In this document: positions 23,610 through 36,589 of the stretch, in pieces | How the letters are laid out: each line of letters begins with the position of its first letter | Position numbering within the stretch: the stretch's first letter is position 1 | Assembly: GCA_016859345.1 (NCBI GenBank) | Contig: CM029122.1 | Coordinates: 9,274,575 to 9,338,574 of the forward strand | DNA: 64,000 bases | From: Istiophorus platypterus | Taxonomy: Eukaryota > Chordata > Actinopteri > Istiophoriformes > Istiophoridae | Direction of reading: 5' to 3' | The notes under the pieces: generated by a model | Databases searched by the model: none | Told to the model about the DNA's origin: nothing | The model's input: the letters and a program-made list of their open reading frames with translations, nothing else | Translations under genes and position numbers: made by a program

Positions 23610-26600
23610 TCACTTCTCTAACTTCCTCTGTCTTGTCCCCTCCGTCTCTTTTTTGCACACATGCTTGCTTACACACCCCGGCACACACACGTTTGCACCT
23701 CTTTCGGGGTGGGGTTCTTTATTTCATTAACAGCCACTTGCACGCCAGAATTCATTATGCCAACCTTCTGTTCTTGCGCACCCATGCATGCCGGCTAACG
23801 TGCGGAACAAATTTCTCTTCTCCCCCTTCTTTTTAGCCCCCCCCACACACACACACACTCCTGCTAATAAGTATGTTTAGAATGTGATTCACCTGTATCA
23901 AAGGCTCCCTGTGAAGAGGCAGGCTTTTAATCGCTGGTCCATGATTAGTCATTACTGTCAAACCCTCTGTGTTCCCCTCTCCTGCTAAGCTTTGAAGCTT
24001 ACAGGTGGTTTATCCTAAATGCAAATAACGCATATATGTGTCGTTACGTCCTTTCGTATCTCATTGTTCTGAGAGAATGCGATAGTACAGTGCCGGTGGT
24101 GCTTCCTCTCTGAGATGTAACTGTGTGGAGTGGCTGCCTGGTTCTTGCAGTTTTATTCCCTTTTTATCTGAGCTGGAGAATTTGTTGTTTTGTGACACTG
24201 ATATCATACGAGGTTTTGTGTGAATTATAAATGCACAGAAGGATGTTAAGATGGCTATTACTCCTGTTATCACATGTAGATTCATATTGCCGAATGCTGT
24301 GGGTGTCAGGAATGTTATACCAGATTTTCTTTTCCTTTGTATGCTCACTAATTTCTCCTCTCCTCTCCTCTCCTATCTCTGCTGTCCTGCTAAATTCTGA
24401 CTGGTGGTATGTGACATCACATTTTTCCAGCCGATTCCTGCCCACTTAAAAATCAGTAAGAAAGGGAAGTGTGTTCAGGGCCTCTTTGCTTGCATTAAAA
24501 ATCGGATTAAAAAAGTAGGTTAACAGGGACTGATTTAGGCTTTTTTTTTAAGTATGAGTACAATAGTCACCAGTCTATATTTACATTTAAAGAGTAATTG
24601 ATCGCTGTACTCAATCTTGTTGTCCATACTGGCTTTGAAGTTTGAGTAAAGTTTTGATTCCAAAAAACACACGACATACATTTATGCATCTGAAGTGAAA
24701 AAAAAAAACCTTCCGTTTGTTCTGTCTGAATCTCTAGTGAATAGCCGCCTCCACAGAGACTTTCTTAAAGAACTGCCCACTATACTCTTTTCTACATTTG
24801 CCAATGCCACCGTCCCTGTTGCCATGGAAATTTATAGGATGGCACCTCAGGTTCAATCGCGTTATGACAAGTTATTCCAAGTGAAATAAAAAAAGGGGCT
24901 TTGTCTTGAAAGAAAGCAGGGACTTGGGAGGGCTTTCCAGCCCGCTGGGACTTGCCTTATTTATGAGACACCAGTGAACACACCGCCATAGAATAAAACA
25001 GCCCAGTATGACTGCCACTCAGACTTTAAGTCTCCAGTGCTTTTTCTTGCAGATGAATGTATTTGTGTGGCAGACTATAACTCACTTCTAGTACATTCAT
25101 TTTTTTTTTGTCACTTACAATATCCCAGACACAGTTTGGTGAACGGAATGAAACATTAGAAAAATGATGCATGAAATCACTGTATTTTCAGCGTTTTCAT
25201 AATTTCTCTAATGGGCCCCCCAAAAAAAGAGATGTTACCATTACAGTTAAGGTCAAAGGGTGACACATACAAATTGGCAGGATAAAGATCTCTTTATATT
25301 CACTTGGCCTCTCCTTTGCTCACATCTCATGTTCTTGACTCTCATTTCCCTCACGTTTTTTTCTTCTCTATTTCCTCGTTACTTGCCCTTCTGCCTTGTA
25401 CTACTTTTCCTGATATTACATTTCCCCTCTTCCACATATATGTTTCCTTGCCTTTTTGTATCTTGTCCACACAGCAGCCCCGGTCAGGATGGTGTAGTGT
25501 GTGCCTGTGTATACTCTGTGTATGTGGGTGCGCTTCTGTGGGCTTGTAATTGCTGGTTGATTTGTGGTCAGAGAGGGTCAGACATCCTGCAGGGAACACG
25601 TCAGGCTTTTAAAAGCAGAGAAAGAGAGCCCAGCCTTGCACCCGTTTAACCTCGACCACCCCCAGGGAGGTCAAAGCACTTAATCAGCTCCACTACTTTT
25701 ATTACCTTAGGATACAATGTAAAATACAGGCAAGAGGGTGGCAGTAGGTCTAATCTAGAACATTTATACCCTTGTGTTTCTTGTATGCACCTGTGCATAC
25801 GTGTAAAACGTTTGCATGAACTTTTCACATACTGTATACAGTGGCTTAAATGTAGAAAAGAGTAGGAAAGGAGCTGGGAAGGTTGTAGGGCTGAATAGCA
25901 CAAACTGCAATCAAAGTATTTCATGGAAATCCTCACAAAAATCTATTTCATCCTTCCAGGACAAATACCTCTAGGACTCAAGGTTTTTTAGCGCACGTTC
26001 GCTTACTGAAGAGCACCGCGTGCACTGAAACAAAGACACCTCCTCCAAACCTCATTAATGCTAACGCATCAGCGATGCAGCCAAATACTGAAGTCTGACC
26101 TTGAAATGCTGTTATTACAGATTAAAACTGGATCAACTTTTCAGCCGGAGTGGGGGCTTCTAATTACTTTTCATGCCAGAATGACAGCTTTTTGCTGTGT
26201 AGCAAATTTTTAATTTTTTTTTTTTTAGAATAAGTGTGCCCATATGTGAGAAACAGAGTGCAAGATCTGATCACGAATACATATACTTGAAGCCTAACAG
26301 GTGGCCCAATCTGTCCACAAATCAAAGCACTAAAACTGTTTAATAGGTAGAGCATGGAGTGTAGAAGATTGCGCTAATATAACAGCTAATTGAGTCCAGG
26401 AACAAGAATCCTGTTCCTCAGTCCACCGAAAACAGCAGGTGCCCACAAATGACAGATGTTCCTTCCCTGTGACTGCACACAGCAATAACCTCAGGTCAAC
26501 ACTATAAAGATCATCAGCCTCCACACAACCACTCGGGCATTTTAAAATGTGTTTGACCAACATTTGATCTAATGGCTTTGTACCGTCGGCAGTGTGTTTT

Positions 26601-27596
26601 TTTCCACTTCGACGATAATGTACTTTTAAGAGGAATGGCTGCTTTACTCAATATATCACAACAAACAGGAAATAGTCAACCCTATTGCAGTGATGATGTA
26701 AGGATACATTTCCTACTCATTACATTTTTTCAGTCTCTTTGGTTTTACCAGAAAAATAACCTGTTCAGACATATTTTAGTTGTCCCATAAACTAACAGTA
26801 AAAGAACATGGCATTAACAGTCAGCTCATCAGCTTGTAGCCTAACGGCCCTTCCTATAACTGGTCACGCTACCACAGTGTCATAATGAGAAAATTATGAG
26901 TCGGGGCTTCGAAGGAAGCACAGAACAATGTAATGGTTTCAGTCCAGATGTTCACCGGTGCAGTCAGGGCAGAAGGTCTGTTTACACTTTTAAACACTGC
27001 CGCAAACTGTCGCGGAGCAAAAACTGTTACGGTGTCAACAGTAATCCCCCTCACCCCACACTGTGTGGTATTTATTTAGCCATATGTCTCCTATAGCCAA
27101 TAACAGATTCGCCATGCCTTTGGCAGAATTTTGATTTACTGGGGACTTGCTGTCTGAACCGTTTGGCAGATTCCTTGGCAGTGAATACTGCGAAGTTCAT
27201 CACTAAAATTAAATTTTTGCCTCCCTTTGTGCTTGTCTGTGAAGAAATGTTGCATCTGATATATGTCTGAAGAACTACCGCCATCCATGCTTCTCCGTCT
27301 AGGAGGAGAGGAATACGGTGATGGAGACCTTGTCGTTCACCCTAGGATCAGCAGAGTCTAATGGCTTTTCATCAATTCTTCCTGTCCAGGGAAGTGTGTG
27401 TCATGACTCCTGTAACTACTTCTGACTTGAGTGATGAAGCACTTGTTAAAGTTGTAAGATTCTGCTTGAGTTTGAAACCTTCAGATATAAATCTGCGTAG
27501 AGGAAGATGGACAGAGACAGTGACTGAGGGCCAAATGGAGGAGGAGATGAGTGAAAAGGCGAGACAAAGAGGCCCTATGGTTTAGACATGACAGAT

Positions 27597-27676
27597 CGAA
27601 GAGAGCGGAGAGGGAGGGAGAGAGAGAGGGAGAGAGAGAGGGAGAGAGAGAGAGAGAGAGAGAAGAGAGGAGGGAG
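27597..27676. repeat. (GA)n/(GGGA)n purine tract
   Basis: Purine-only tract of AG and GGGAG units on the + strand, about 80 bp. Such homopurine runs can adopt triplex structures; here it is most simply a microsatellite. Confidence 0.9.
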
Positions 27677-29085
27677 TGAAAGGAGCTAATGATCTCCATC
27701 TGTCTTAGGAGGCCGGGAGAGAAGAGCATCGTTAGGCTTTTGGAATAAGAGGAAGCAAACAAACACATGATTTGCAGATCTCACCCTGGCACTGTGTTAT
27801 GTGACTGGCTCCATTTGAGTCAGCTGGTAAAACAGAGCTCAGAGACAGTTTAGACCATCAGTGGTGTCATGCTGATGATTGCTGCTCTCCAGTAAGGGTG
27901 CTTGTGTAATAGTATGTTTGTTTACTGTCTGTAAGCCAGTGTCTATTTTGGGTTATTGTATGTGTTCGAACGGGTCTTTTAATGTATGTTACCGTATTTA
28001 ACTTTGAGTTTATTTAATGCACATATGTGTGCACATCTTGCGCTTATGATCCCAAATGAGACTAGTGAGTCCCTAATTAGAATTTGGCACAAACTAGACA
28101 CACACTAGTGGCTCCAACATCAAGGAGATGGAGTGTGTGCAGCATTAGTGGATGGACTCGTGCTAGAATGCAGTATATTTTTGAGTCTGGCTAAGAGAAT
28201 ACTTTCTCTTCTGTGTTGTTGAGTTAGTTATTGTTTTATTGTATAGACTGTCTAAGTCCAATAAGCTGTCAACATAAAACAACAAATTATGTTGTTTATC
28301 CATGTCTTTTACAACAACACATAGAGGTGTTTTCTAATCTGACGCCCATATCGACTGGAAGATTTCATATGTGTGCGCCCTCCAAAACTTGAAAAATAAA
28401 GCCCTTTAATGGTATGACATTTCCATGTTTAAGCTTTGGTCAGGTTTAGGTTCGAAAATGACGATTTCAGATGGAGATGTACTCTTCTAAGTTTAGTGCT
28501 GACTGACTGAGAACTTGTGAATTGTCTCACTTCCTCTTCTTGGTGCTCCTCAGCTACCCTCTCAATAGTGAATGGGGCCTGTTGTCCTCATTAGCTAGTC
28601 TAACATCACTACCTGTTTTACCTGAGCAAAATCCATTTTCTGCCCTATCGAAAACCAACCAACATGGTGCCAATTAACAGTTAAGCTGCTCCGAGGGAGA
28701 TGTAGAAATCATTTGGTCTGCTGAGAGAATGGGCTCTGCCGACAAACACTTCTCACTTGCTGAACACTGACACATTCTCTTTCCACACTTGTTGAAGTTT
28801 TTGATCTGCAAAGCGGCTTTTTGGTTTTATTTTAAATAATCAGTCTGAATTGTGAAATTCCTCCAGAAGAAACAAATTGTTTGAAATCCTGCCCAAACCC
28901 ATTCCGAGACAACAGATTAATATAGACAGTAGATAAAATGCTATAGGACGCTGTATTAGATCTCCCTTGAAACCATTTAAGAAAAGCTGTGACACAGATG
29001 CAAACTGTGAGCTTATTATCTTCATTCAGGCCTATTCATTTGTTTTAAATATCAAAATCCAAAACATTACATGCAATATTCAGTT

Positions 29086-29850
29086 AAGAGTATACAAAAA
29101 AGGTGAAGGTCAATAAAGCTGAATAAAATTAGCAGAGTCATTTATTTTGTTTTTTTCCTTTGTTCAATTCTTTTAACTTCTTTACCATAATACCAGGGAA
29201 CTTAAAAAAGAAAAAGAAAGACGTAGTACATAGTCTGTTAGAACCTAGGCAGAAATAAGCACATTATTTGTATCCATTCAGACTGATAAAAATGGGGCTT
29301 TATTGCAGTGGCTCCATCATTTGGAGTTCTTTGCATTTCTTCTGTTACTGCTGTTTAATTCGAGGTTGACACTGACGTAACAACTGGCAGAGTGAACAAT
29401 AAAATTCTGCATTTTATAATAAATGTATGAAGCACAGGTGTTCTTGTGTTCAGAAATAATTCATGTAATCATGGCATCCCCACTTCATGCGCAGGAAATA
29501 TTGTATTCCCCCTGTCTACCCATGTTTTCAGTCACCAGAGCACGGTGAAATTATTGTATTGACAAGAATTTTTTTTTGTCTTGAATAACTGTGTACATTT
29601 ATCACAGAGGTATTATACATAGATGAGGAGGAACAGTGGAATCTGGGAGCTGCTGAGGTTGCTGTGGAGATGGGTCAAAAGGAGCCGATGGAGCAGATGG
29701 TAGCGAGGTGACCCTGCGGGCTTTCTATCTGTTGCTCCCTTACTTCATGTAAATCTCAGCCCTATATGTGTCACCTCAGGTATCCCACTGACACTACCAG
29801 TGTGTTTACACACCTGGATAGACCTGACGCTGGTATACAAAAAAAAGAAA
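29086..29850. repeat. 765 bp tandem duplication, copy 1
   Basis: The block starting AAGAGTATACAAAAAAGGTG recurs after exactly 765 bases. Checks at the start (29086/29851), middle (29131/29896) and end (29831/30596) all give the same offset. I find one internal substitution, A at 29588 against G at 30353. No frame over 60 residues or recognised repeat motif lies inside the unit. Confidence 0.97.
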
Positions 29851-30615
29851 AAGAGTATACAAAAAAGGTGAAGGTCAATAAAGCTGAATAAAATTAGCAG
29901 AGTCATTTATTTTGTTTTTTTCCTTTGTTCAATTCTTTTAACTTCTTTACCATAATACCAGGGAACTTAAAAAAGAAAAAGAAAGACGTAGTACATAGTC
30001 TGTTAGAACCTAGGCAGAAATAAGCACATTATTTGTATCCATTCAGACTGATAAAAATGGGGCTTTATTGCAGTGGCTCCATCATTTGGAGTTCTTTGCA
30101 TTTCTTCTGTTACTGCTGTTTAATTCGAGGTTGACACTGACGTAACAACTGGCAGAGTGAACAATAAAATTCTGCATTTTATAATAAATGTATGAAGCAC
30201 AGGTGTTCTTGTGTTCAGAAATAATTCATGTAATCATGGCATCCCCACTTCATGCGCAGGAAATATTGTATTCCCCCTGTCTACCCATGTTTTCAGTCAC
30301 CAGAGCACGGTGAAATTATTGTATTGACAAGAATTTTTTTTTGTCTTGAATAGCTGTGTACATTTATCACAGAGGTATTATACATAGATGAGGAGGAACA
30401 GTGGAATCTGGGAGCTGCTGAGGTTGCTGTGGAGATGGGTCAAAAGGAGCCGATGGAGCAGATGGTAGCGAGGTGACCCTGCGGGCTTTCTATCTGTTGC
30501 TCCCTTACTTCATGTAAATCTCAGCCCTATATGTGTCACCTCAGGTATCCCACTGACACTACCAGTGTGTTTACACACCTGGATAGACCTGACGCTGGTA
30601 TACAAAAAAAAGAAA
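29851..30615. repeat. 765 bp tandem duplication, copy 2
   Basis: Direct tandem copy of 29086-29850, over 99.8% identical by eye. The junction reads ...AGAAAAAGAGTATAC... and shares only about 3-5 bases (AAGA/AAGAG) with the two outer edges. That fits microhomology-mediated or replication-slippage origin, or an assembly duplication. Confidence 0.97.
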
Positions 30616-31214
30616 AAAAGAAAGGAGACCCGAATGCACATACCCGTCCAGATGGATTATACGCTGTGCATGCTGATTGTAATGTGCCAGGACTGTGTTA
30701 ATCCTGTCCCTCAGGTGTGTATCCACCTGCTTTGGTTGACTGGGTTAGCCGTGTCCTTCTGCTCTGACAGCGTAACAGAATGGACACCGGGCCACCAGGG
30801 CCTTCCTCTGAATTGCCCACAGAGATCAGCACTGATTAGAGAGCTAATCCTCTGTCATTGCCTACTGTAGGACTTGCTGCTGGATGTTATGATGGTCGAT
30901 ATCTGTCTCGTCTGAAAATGTTTTCTGTATTTCTCAATCGTCTGCCATATGTCTCCCTTGTTGGACCCCCCCCCCCCATCTGCATAAGCTTCACACAGGT
31001 GTATTTATTGTACATTTTACTCTTTTATTTAGCAGGAATTACTTCTTTATCGCCACTCCACCACTGGGTTTTGTTATCTCAGGCTAACAGGAAAGTGTGT
31101 GTGCTGTGTGAGAAATGCGTGGCTGTTAGACACTGTTGTTGTGAGAAGGATCAGCAGCCTGCATATATAACAGAGGCATGTAAAAGATATTTGCATATAT
31201 GCATCTGAGTCTAA

Positions 31215-31231
31215 GTGTGTGTGTGTTTGTG

Positions 31232-31281
<50 letters not shown>

Positions 31282-31332
31282 AGTGTGTGCGTGTGTGTGT
31301 GTGTGTGTCTGTGTGTGTGTTTTTGTGTGTGA
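31215..31332. repeat. Long interrupted (GT)n microsatellite
   Basis: About 118 bp of GT repeats with TT, GC, TA and CT interruptions. It is the longest GT tract in the window, and its reverse reading gives a His/Thr-rich spurious frame. Confidence 0.95.
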
Positions 31333-33471
31333 GTGACACCAGGTAGCAAGGGTGTATGCTGAGTTTGTACGCTTGCAGACGTTATACTGCACTAGCCTAC
31401 ATTATTGAATGTGTACACGCTGTTTGTGAGCTGAACCCTAATGGAAGAACAATGTAGTGTACACTCCATCCATTGGGGAACATTAAAGTTCATAGTGATA
31501 TAATTCAAGACACACTGCACAGACACATACACACACACACTGAGGCAAGGGAGACAGGGACATAAGTTGAGTTGAGTGCAGAGGAAAAGAACCTGAGAAA
31601 AAGAACTGGCAAGATTTACTGAAAGGCAAAAAAAAAAAGTGTGGTGGGGTCAATTCTGGGACAGTGACAAAAGGATGAAAAGATGACAGGGGGAGAAAAG
31701 GCCACACACCTTAGTGAGATAGAATGAAAGAAAATACCGCTCTTTGAGAGAGGTGAGAGGCCAGAGACGGATGAAAAGAGTGAGTTGTTGTGCTCAGAGA
31801 GGGCCCAAAACAGACTGTGCTAAGCTACACAGGTTGTTGATGAGTCGACTCTGCCAATGAAGTTGAGGCTGAGGCCAGTCTAGCAGACTGTGGCCACAAG
31901 CGCGAGGATCTTCTCCCCATCTGGTTCTCCTGTGTATCAACTTTACGCTTGTCTTCTTTTGCCCCTTACCTCTTCTACCCCTCTTTGTCCTCTTTCATCT
32001 TCATCTGTGTTTCTTTTCGCCTCATATCAAACCGGGGTCCCAGAAGCAGCAATATTTAGCAGCTGCCGCTGAAACAAACAAAGGCATACACATGCTACCT
32101 GTGGTTTGTCCTCCCATTTATTATACTCATTTGAGCTTTAAACTACATCACAGGCAGACACATCTTCACATGCTTTGTTTTTTCATGTGTCCTCACAGGC
32201 ACATAACCCTGTGAAGATCACGATCATCCTGTGTGTGCTTTCTCTCTCACACCTTGTTCCCCTCTTCTTCTTCTTTTTTTTCATAATGCTGTAGATGCCC
32301 GTCTTCTCTCCCAGCACATTCGAATAAGCACAGATGAGTGCACACGCTCAAGCACACACGGGTGCCTGGGTTTTGAACATGCAGATTTGCTTTCTTACTT
32401 GCAGAGTTTGCACATAGGCACAATTCCATCCTGTGCACGCCATGGAGTCTATTCTCCGGGTTTTCTGATGTCTTTGTTGTCTAAGTATATGGTGCTTTTA
32501 ATGATTATATAAAAAAAATGGTTTGAACTCTGCCTTCTGAATCTTGGGCTTTGCTCCAAGTGCAAGTTGTTTGGCATAGACCATCTGGCAACTGTAAAGC
32601 TGGAACATTCATATCTCATACTGTAACACAAAAAAAGTGCAGCACACCATATGCACGGATCCCTACTGACTAAGATGATTGGGCGAGTTGTTTGTGTGAA
32701 AGTGTGGGGGACTGAGAGGCAGAGTCGTACTTGTGTGTACATGTAAGAGAGAGAGAGATTGCCAGTTTTGCCGGTGTTCTATCTGCCTTTATCAATGTAC
32801 TGTAATCACTTTCATTCCATTTAATTAAATCGAGGGACAATGTCAATGTTGCCACTTTAACAATGATGCAAAACCTTCCTGATATCATACATAAAATTTT
32901 CACTGTTTTCCTCAATGTACGGCTCATGAATTTGAAGATAAATCAAACGTTCTTGTTATCGTGAACATGCATGCGCTATATAAAAGTGTTTTCATTTTTC
33001 TCCTTGACTCCGATGCACGGGGGAGACCATTAAATCTTGAGGACACCTCTTACTCTGTCTCTGTGTTCTGTATACAATACACCCATAAAAATGCTCCTCA
33101 TACTTTTCAAACATTCTTCAGATCCCCTGACTGTTTAATTGAGCCTCTCTCTGCGAATCCAATATATGTTATTCTGTCAACCTGCACAAAATATAATCCT
33201 TTTTGAGAGTCCGAACAAACAAATCAAGACAGTCTTAATGAGGTTGAGTAGAGAACAATACATTATTATATTGTGCAGAGGCTGTCACTTCCTGAGCATT
33301 AATTTTGCAGCCACTTCAAGCTTAACTCAGGAAGATGCTTTGGCTAATTGATGTAGAGGGATTTATAGTTAAAGGCCCGTTAAAGGTTGTAAGGACAGGA
33401 AGCCAGAGGCCTGGGCACCAGTAAGATTACTGGATCAAGCATTTATAAAGCGGCAGAGATCTGTGGTCGCG

Positions 33472-33472
33472 C

Positions 33473-33519
<47 letters not shown>
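33472..33519. repeat. (CA)n microsatellite
   Basis: CACACG followed by about 20 uninterrupted CA units. Confidence 0.95.
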
Positions 33520-33520
<1 letters not shown>

Positions 33521-35439
33521 GTATTTATGTGTACACGCACACACCTGCTGGGAGAGCAAGATCATGGTAAACCTCCAGCAATCAATAACACATTTTCTCA
33601 GTATGTCCCCTTCACTCTGCGTCTCCTTTCTCTGTCTCTATCTCTGTTTCACTCTCTCACTTCATCTTACACATACAGTCTTCTCCTCTTTTAGCCAAAT
33701 TCAACTTTAATTTGTCTCGGTGTAGTACTTATTAGGTAATGACTTGTTAAATGTAGTTTCCATTGGTTAGCTAAGATGTTCCGTGAATGAGCAAGGGGCT
33801 GAAATGCAAGCTCTAGCTTTTAATTTCCTCTTTCATATTATTTCACAGAGATATGGATTATTGAGGTCTCACGGGGGGAACCCTGCTTTGAACAGCATGA
33901 TCGCTGCCATGTTTCATTATCAGAAAATCTCTTAGAGAGCTGCATCGTCAGACAAGCCCGGCTGACCGCTTGGCCAGAGGAGGCCAATTGTTCTCACTTT
34001 TGGTGATTTAACGGTGTGTGTGGCTACGATGCAGGAGCCTGTCTAGCCATATTTGCGCGATATAATGCACTCTCCTGTTGCTTTGATGTTCAAATAATTC
34101 AGCTTTGCCAGAGGCAGAACTCTTAGATAGCACAACAGTGGTGCACAGTGGGGAAGCGTGATGTGGTTTAGGATGAATATAATTGCTTTTATTACCCTAC
34201 TCAGAATGACACCATGCAGCTCCTTGCTCAGCTTCTCTCATGTGGGAAATGGTCAGGTCTGGAATTGAATTCCATATACTCAGAGGTGACTTTATAAGGG
34301 AATCATACAGGATGGTTATTGCACCATCAAGAATATAATGAAACTGGCTCAAAGGTGACAAAAGTACAGAGGAAGGTCACTGTTAATATATGGTGATCTC
34401 CTGCAGTATAATGTCGGAGTTTACCAGCCGTAGAGGAGAACTGAGACTTCGCTAGTCAAGCTTAGTAGTCTTGGGAGATGCACAAGGACTTTGTGTTTGC
34501 TCAAGTCTCCTTCCGTCTATTTTTGCCTTCCTTCTCCAGCTTGGCTGCCTTTGTTGGTAGAATACTGAAAACCTTTGGGAGCCAATTTCCTGAGACCAAA
34601 GGACAATGCAGTCTTTTGTTCACAGCTTCACGTGCATGCATGTGCTTGTGTCTGTCCATGCATGACTGTGTATGTGAATGTCCCTGACTACATAAGTGTC
34701 ATGTCCATTTTTATGCCTATATGGCAAGAATGTGAGTACCTATGCACCCATATACTGCATGTGGCAGTAATTTATATATTTGATTTATGCCTGCTTTCTT
34801 ACTTTCACCATTTGTTTTGTTCTTAATTTCACCTTTGTCGCCACTTTACAGACGGCATATTTCTTTCTTTGAAATCCCCGCACCAACCCCCACCCCACCC
34901 CCACAAATGAGACAGCCAACAGAAAAAGCCCAGTGATCCAAATATCTCAGCTCCATCCTTAATTCATTAATTTGCTGTTTCCCCACAGTCAGTCACCCAG
35001 AATAATCCATCTGGAAAGTCCAGTGAGCTTTTCCGCCACCAAGCAGAAATGGGATTGTGGATGACTTATCACAAAGCTTATATCCACTCCCACTCTGTGT
35101 TAATGCATCAACATGTAGGTCTGCATGCACACACACATACTGTACGCACAAAGCTTGACTTAGTCCCTCCTCAGTAGCACTTAAAACCTACTCACTGTGA
35201 AGCAGTGTAGTCATTTCATACCGACTGTCATGTGTCAAAGAATCTTTGGCTTTGAAAACACAAACCCAGCTATGCCTGCAGTTACTTTAAACCTTACGCA
35301 CTACGTACTACATTTTTTCACACATTTAGGCATAACATAGGAGGCAAAATCATTTACCACTACTTTATAAGTAGTAGAGTACTTTATATAGTTTACAAAC
35401 TACGCAAATTTATATATATAGGATCCATCCCAGGGTAAA

Positions 35440-35510
35440 GATATGCAGCCCCATGGTCAAGTGGTTACAGAGTTCATGATACTCTGTTTCACCTCCTGAA
35501 ATTAATTCAG
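35440..35510 (+). mobile_element. Possible tRNA-like SINE head (weak)
   Basis: GCCCCATGGTCAAGTGGTTACAGAG resembles the A-box half of a tRNA-derived SINE (TGGTCAAGTGGTTA). The expected B box about 35-40 bases on (CACCTCCTGAAATTAATTC) is poorly preserved. It could be a decayed SINE or chance similarity. Confidence 0.3.
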
Positions 35511-35954
35511 CTTAGTCTGCTGCAGAGAATAGTCAACAGCCCCTTTTATACAGCCTGTTCAAGGTGGGAATGTTGTGTTGTGATTCTGCCTCTCCATTCT
35601 ATATAAGAGTTACCCACACAGTTACTCACAGCATTCCTGTTTCACCTTTATACCAGCAGTCAGCAATACAGCAGGATCTCTGTTTGAAAGGGACTAATGC
35701 TTTTGCACTGAGAATACTGAATCACTGATCTCATAGAATGATTGCACAAGTATACCAGCCCAGCCAATCGGCTCCCCTAAAGATAACCATGTCATCTGCC
35801 TCATACATATACAGTGCCAATTCAGACATTTGCCAGTGCTCAAACATTTTAGCTAACTTTACCCAAGTATCCAAGAAAAATGACAGTTTCTGCAACATTT
35901 AATATATGCTCATGGTATTTGATTATTTTGATTATTTTCTAGGGGCAATGTCTT

Positions 35955-36190
35955 CAGAGGCAAAGGGGGTAGCCTAGTAATTGCACTGTTGGTGGTTTGA
36001 TCCCCAGCTCCTCTTTTCCATATGCAAAACTGTCCTTTAGCAAGACACTGAAACACAATTGTTCTCCCAGTGGTTAACAAGGTGCCCTGCATGGAAATTT
36101 GAGTGGGAATGGATGAATGAGAGGCTGATTGTAAAGCACGTTGTCAGTAACATCAAAAAAGCGATGTATAAGCGCCTTCCATGTGACATT
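35955..36190 (+). mobile_element. Decayed tRNA-derived teleost SINE
   Basis: All parts of a common fish SINE appear in order. The A-box-like GGTAGCCTAGTAATTGCAC is followed by the B-box-like GGTGGTTTGATCCCCAGC, then the core ACTGTCC, TTTAGCAAGACACTGAAAC, and GTGGGAATGGATGAATGAG, AGGCTGATTGTAAAGCACG. The 3' end AAAAAAGCGATGTATAAGCG corresponds to the usual AAAAGCGCTATATAAATGC. A RNA polymerase III internal promoter is therefore discernible. Substitutions throughout suggest an old copy. I cannot assign the exact family name. Confidence 0.8.
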
Positions 36191-36552
36191 TTCCAAGGAC
36201 ACAGGAAGTGAATATCAATCAGCGTTCAACCTTGGGGTTGCATGGACCATTTACAGCGTGACAGTGTCACAACACAAATCTGGCTAAAATCAATCCGGTT
36301 CTTTAATCCAAATCCTTTTTTTGTCCATCATGTCTTTTACTTAGTAGATAGACATACCTTGAAAATATAGCATATATTCATTCATTCAAACATCGATTTC
36401 CAAGTGAACAGCTCGTGGAAATATTTGCATGTTTAATTACCTGTTTTTGTCTATGATTTTTTAATTCCAGACTTTGCCTATTAATGGTAGGCAGAGACTC
36501 TTTCCTTTGTTATGAGTTGCTCCCAATCCCCCACATTTTAACCCCCCCCCCC

Positions 36553-36589
<37 letters not shown>

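Larger units (their letters stand above)
19111..29085. other. Intron stretch without identifiable genes
   Basis: About 10 kb of intron DNA. It carries the simple repeats listed separately and A or T runs at about 20329-20342, 23410-23424 and 24699-24708. Longer open frames, for example 19090-19602 and 23351-23836 on +, are low-complexity Leu/Ser/Cys/Phe-rich translations. The stretch 20090-20275 is rich in TAATTG/GATTA-type motifs and looks like candidate conserved noncoding sequence, but I cannot test this. Confidence 0.7.
30616..35434. other. Intron stretch without identifiable genes
   Basis: I see two long dinucleotide repeats, listed separately, and a C run at about 30967-30977. None of the small frames carries a family motif. 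Confidence 0.7.

Noticed and set aside
23351..23836. 161-residue open frame on the + strand
   Set aside because: Translation of an A run, CT microsatellite and CA-rich DNA; no real protein signature.
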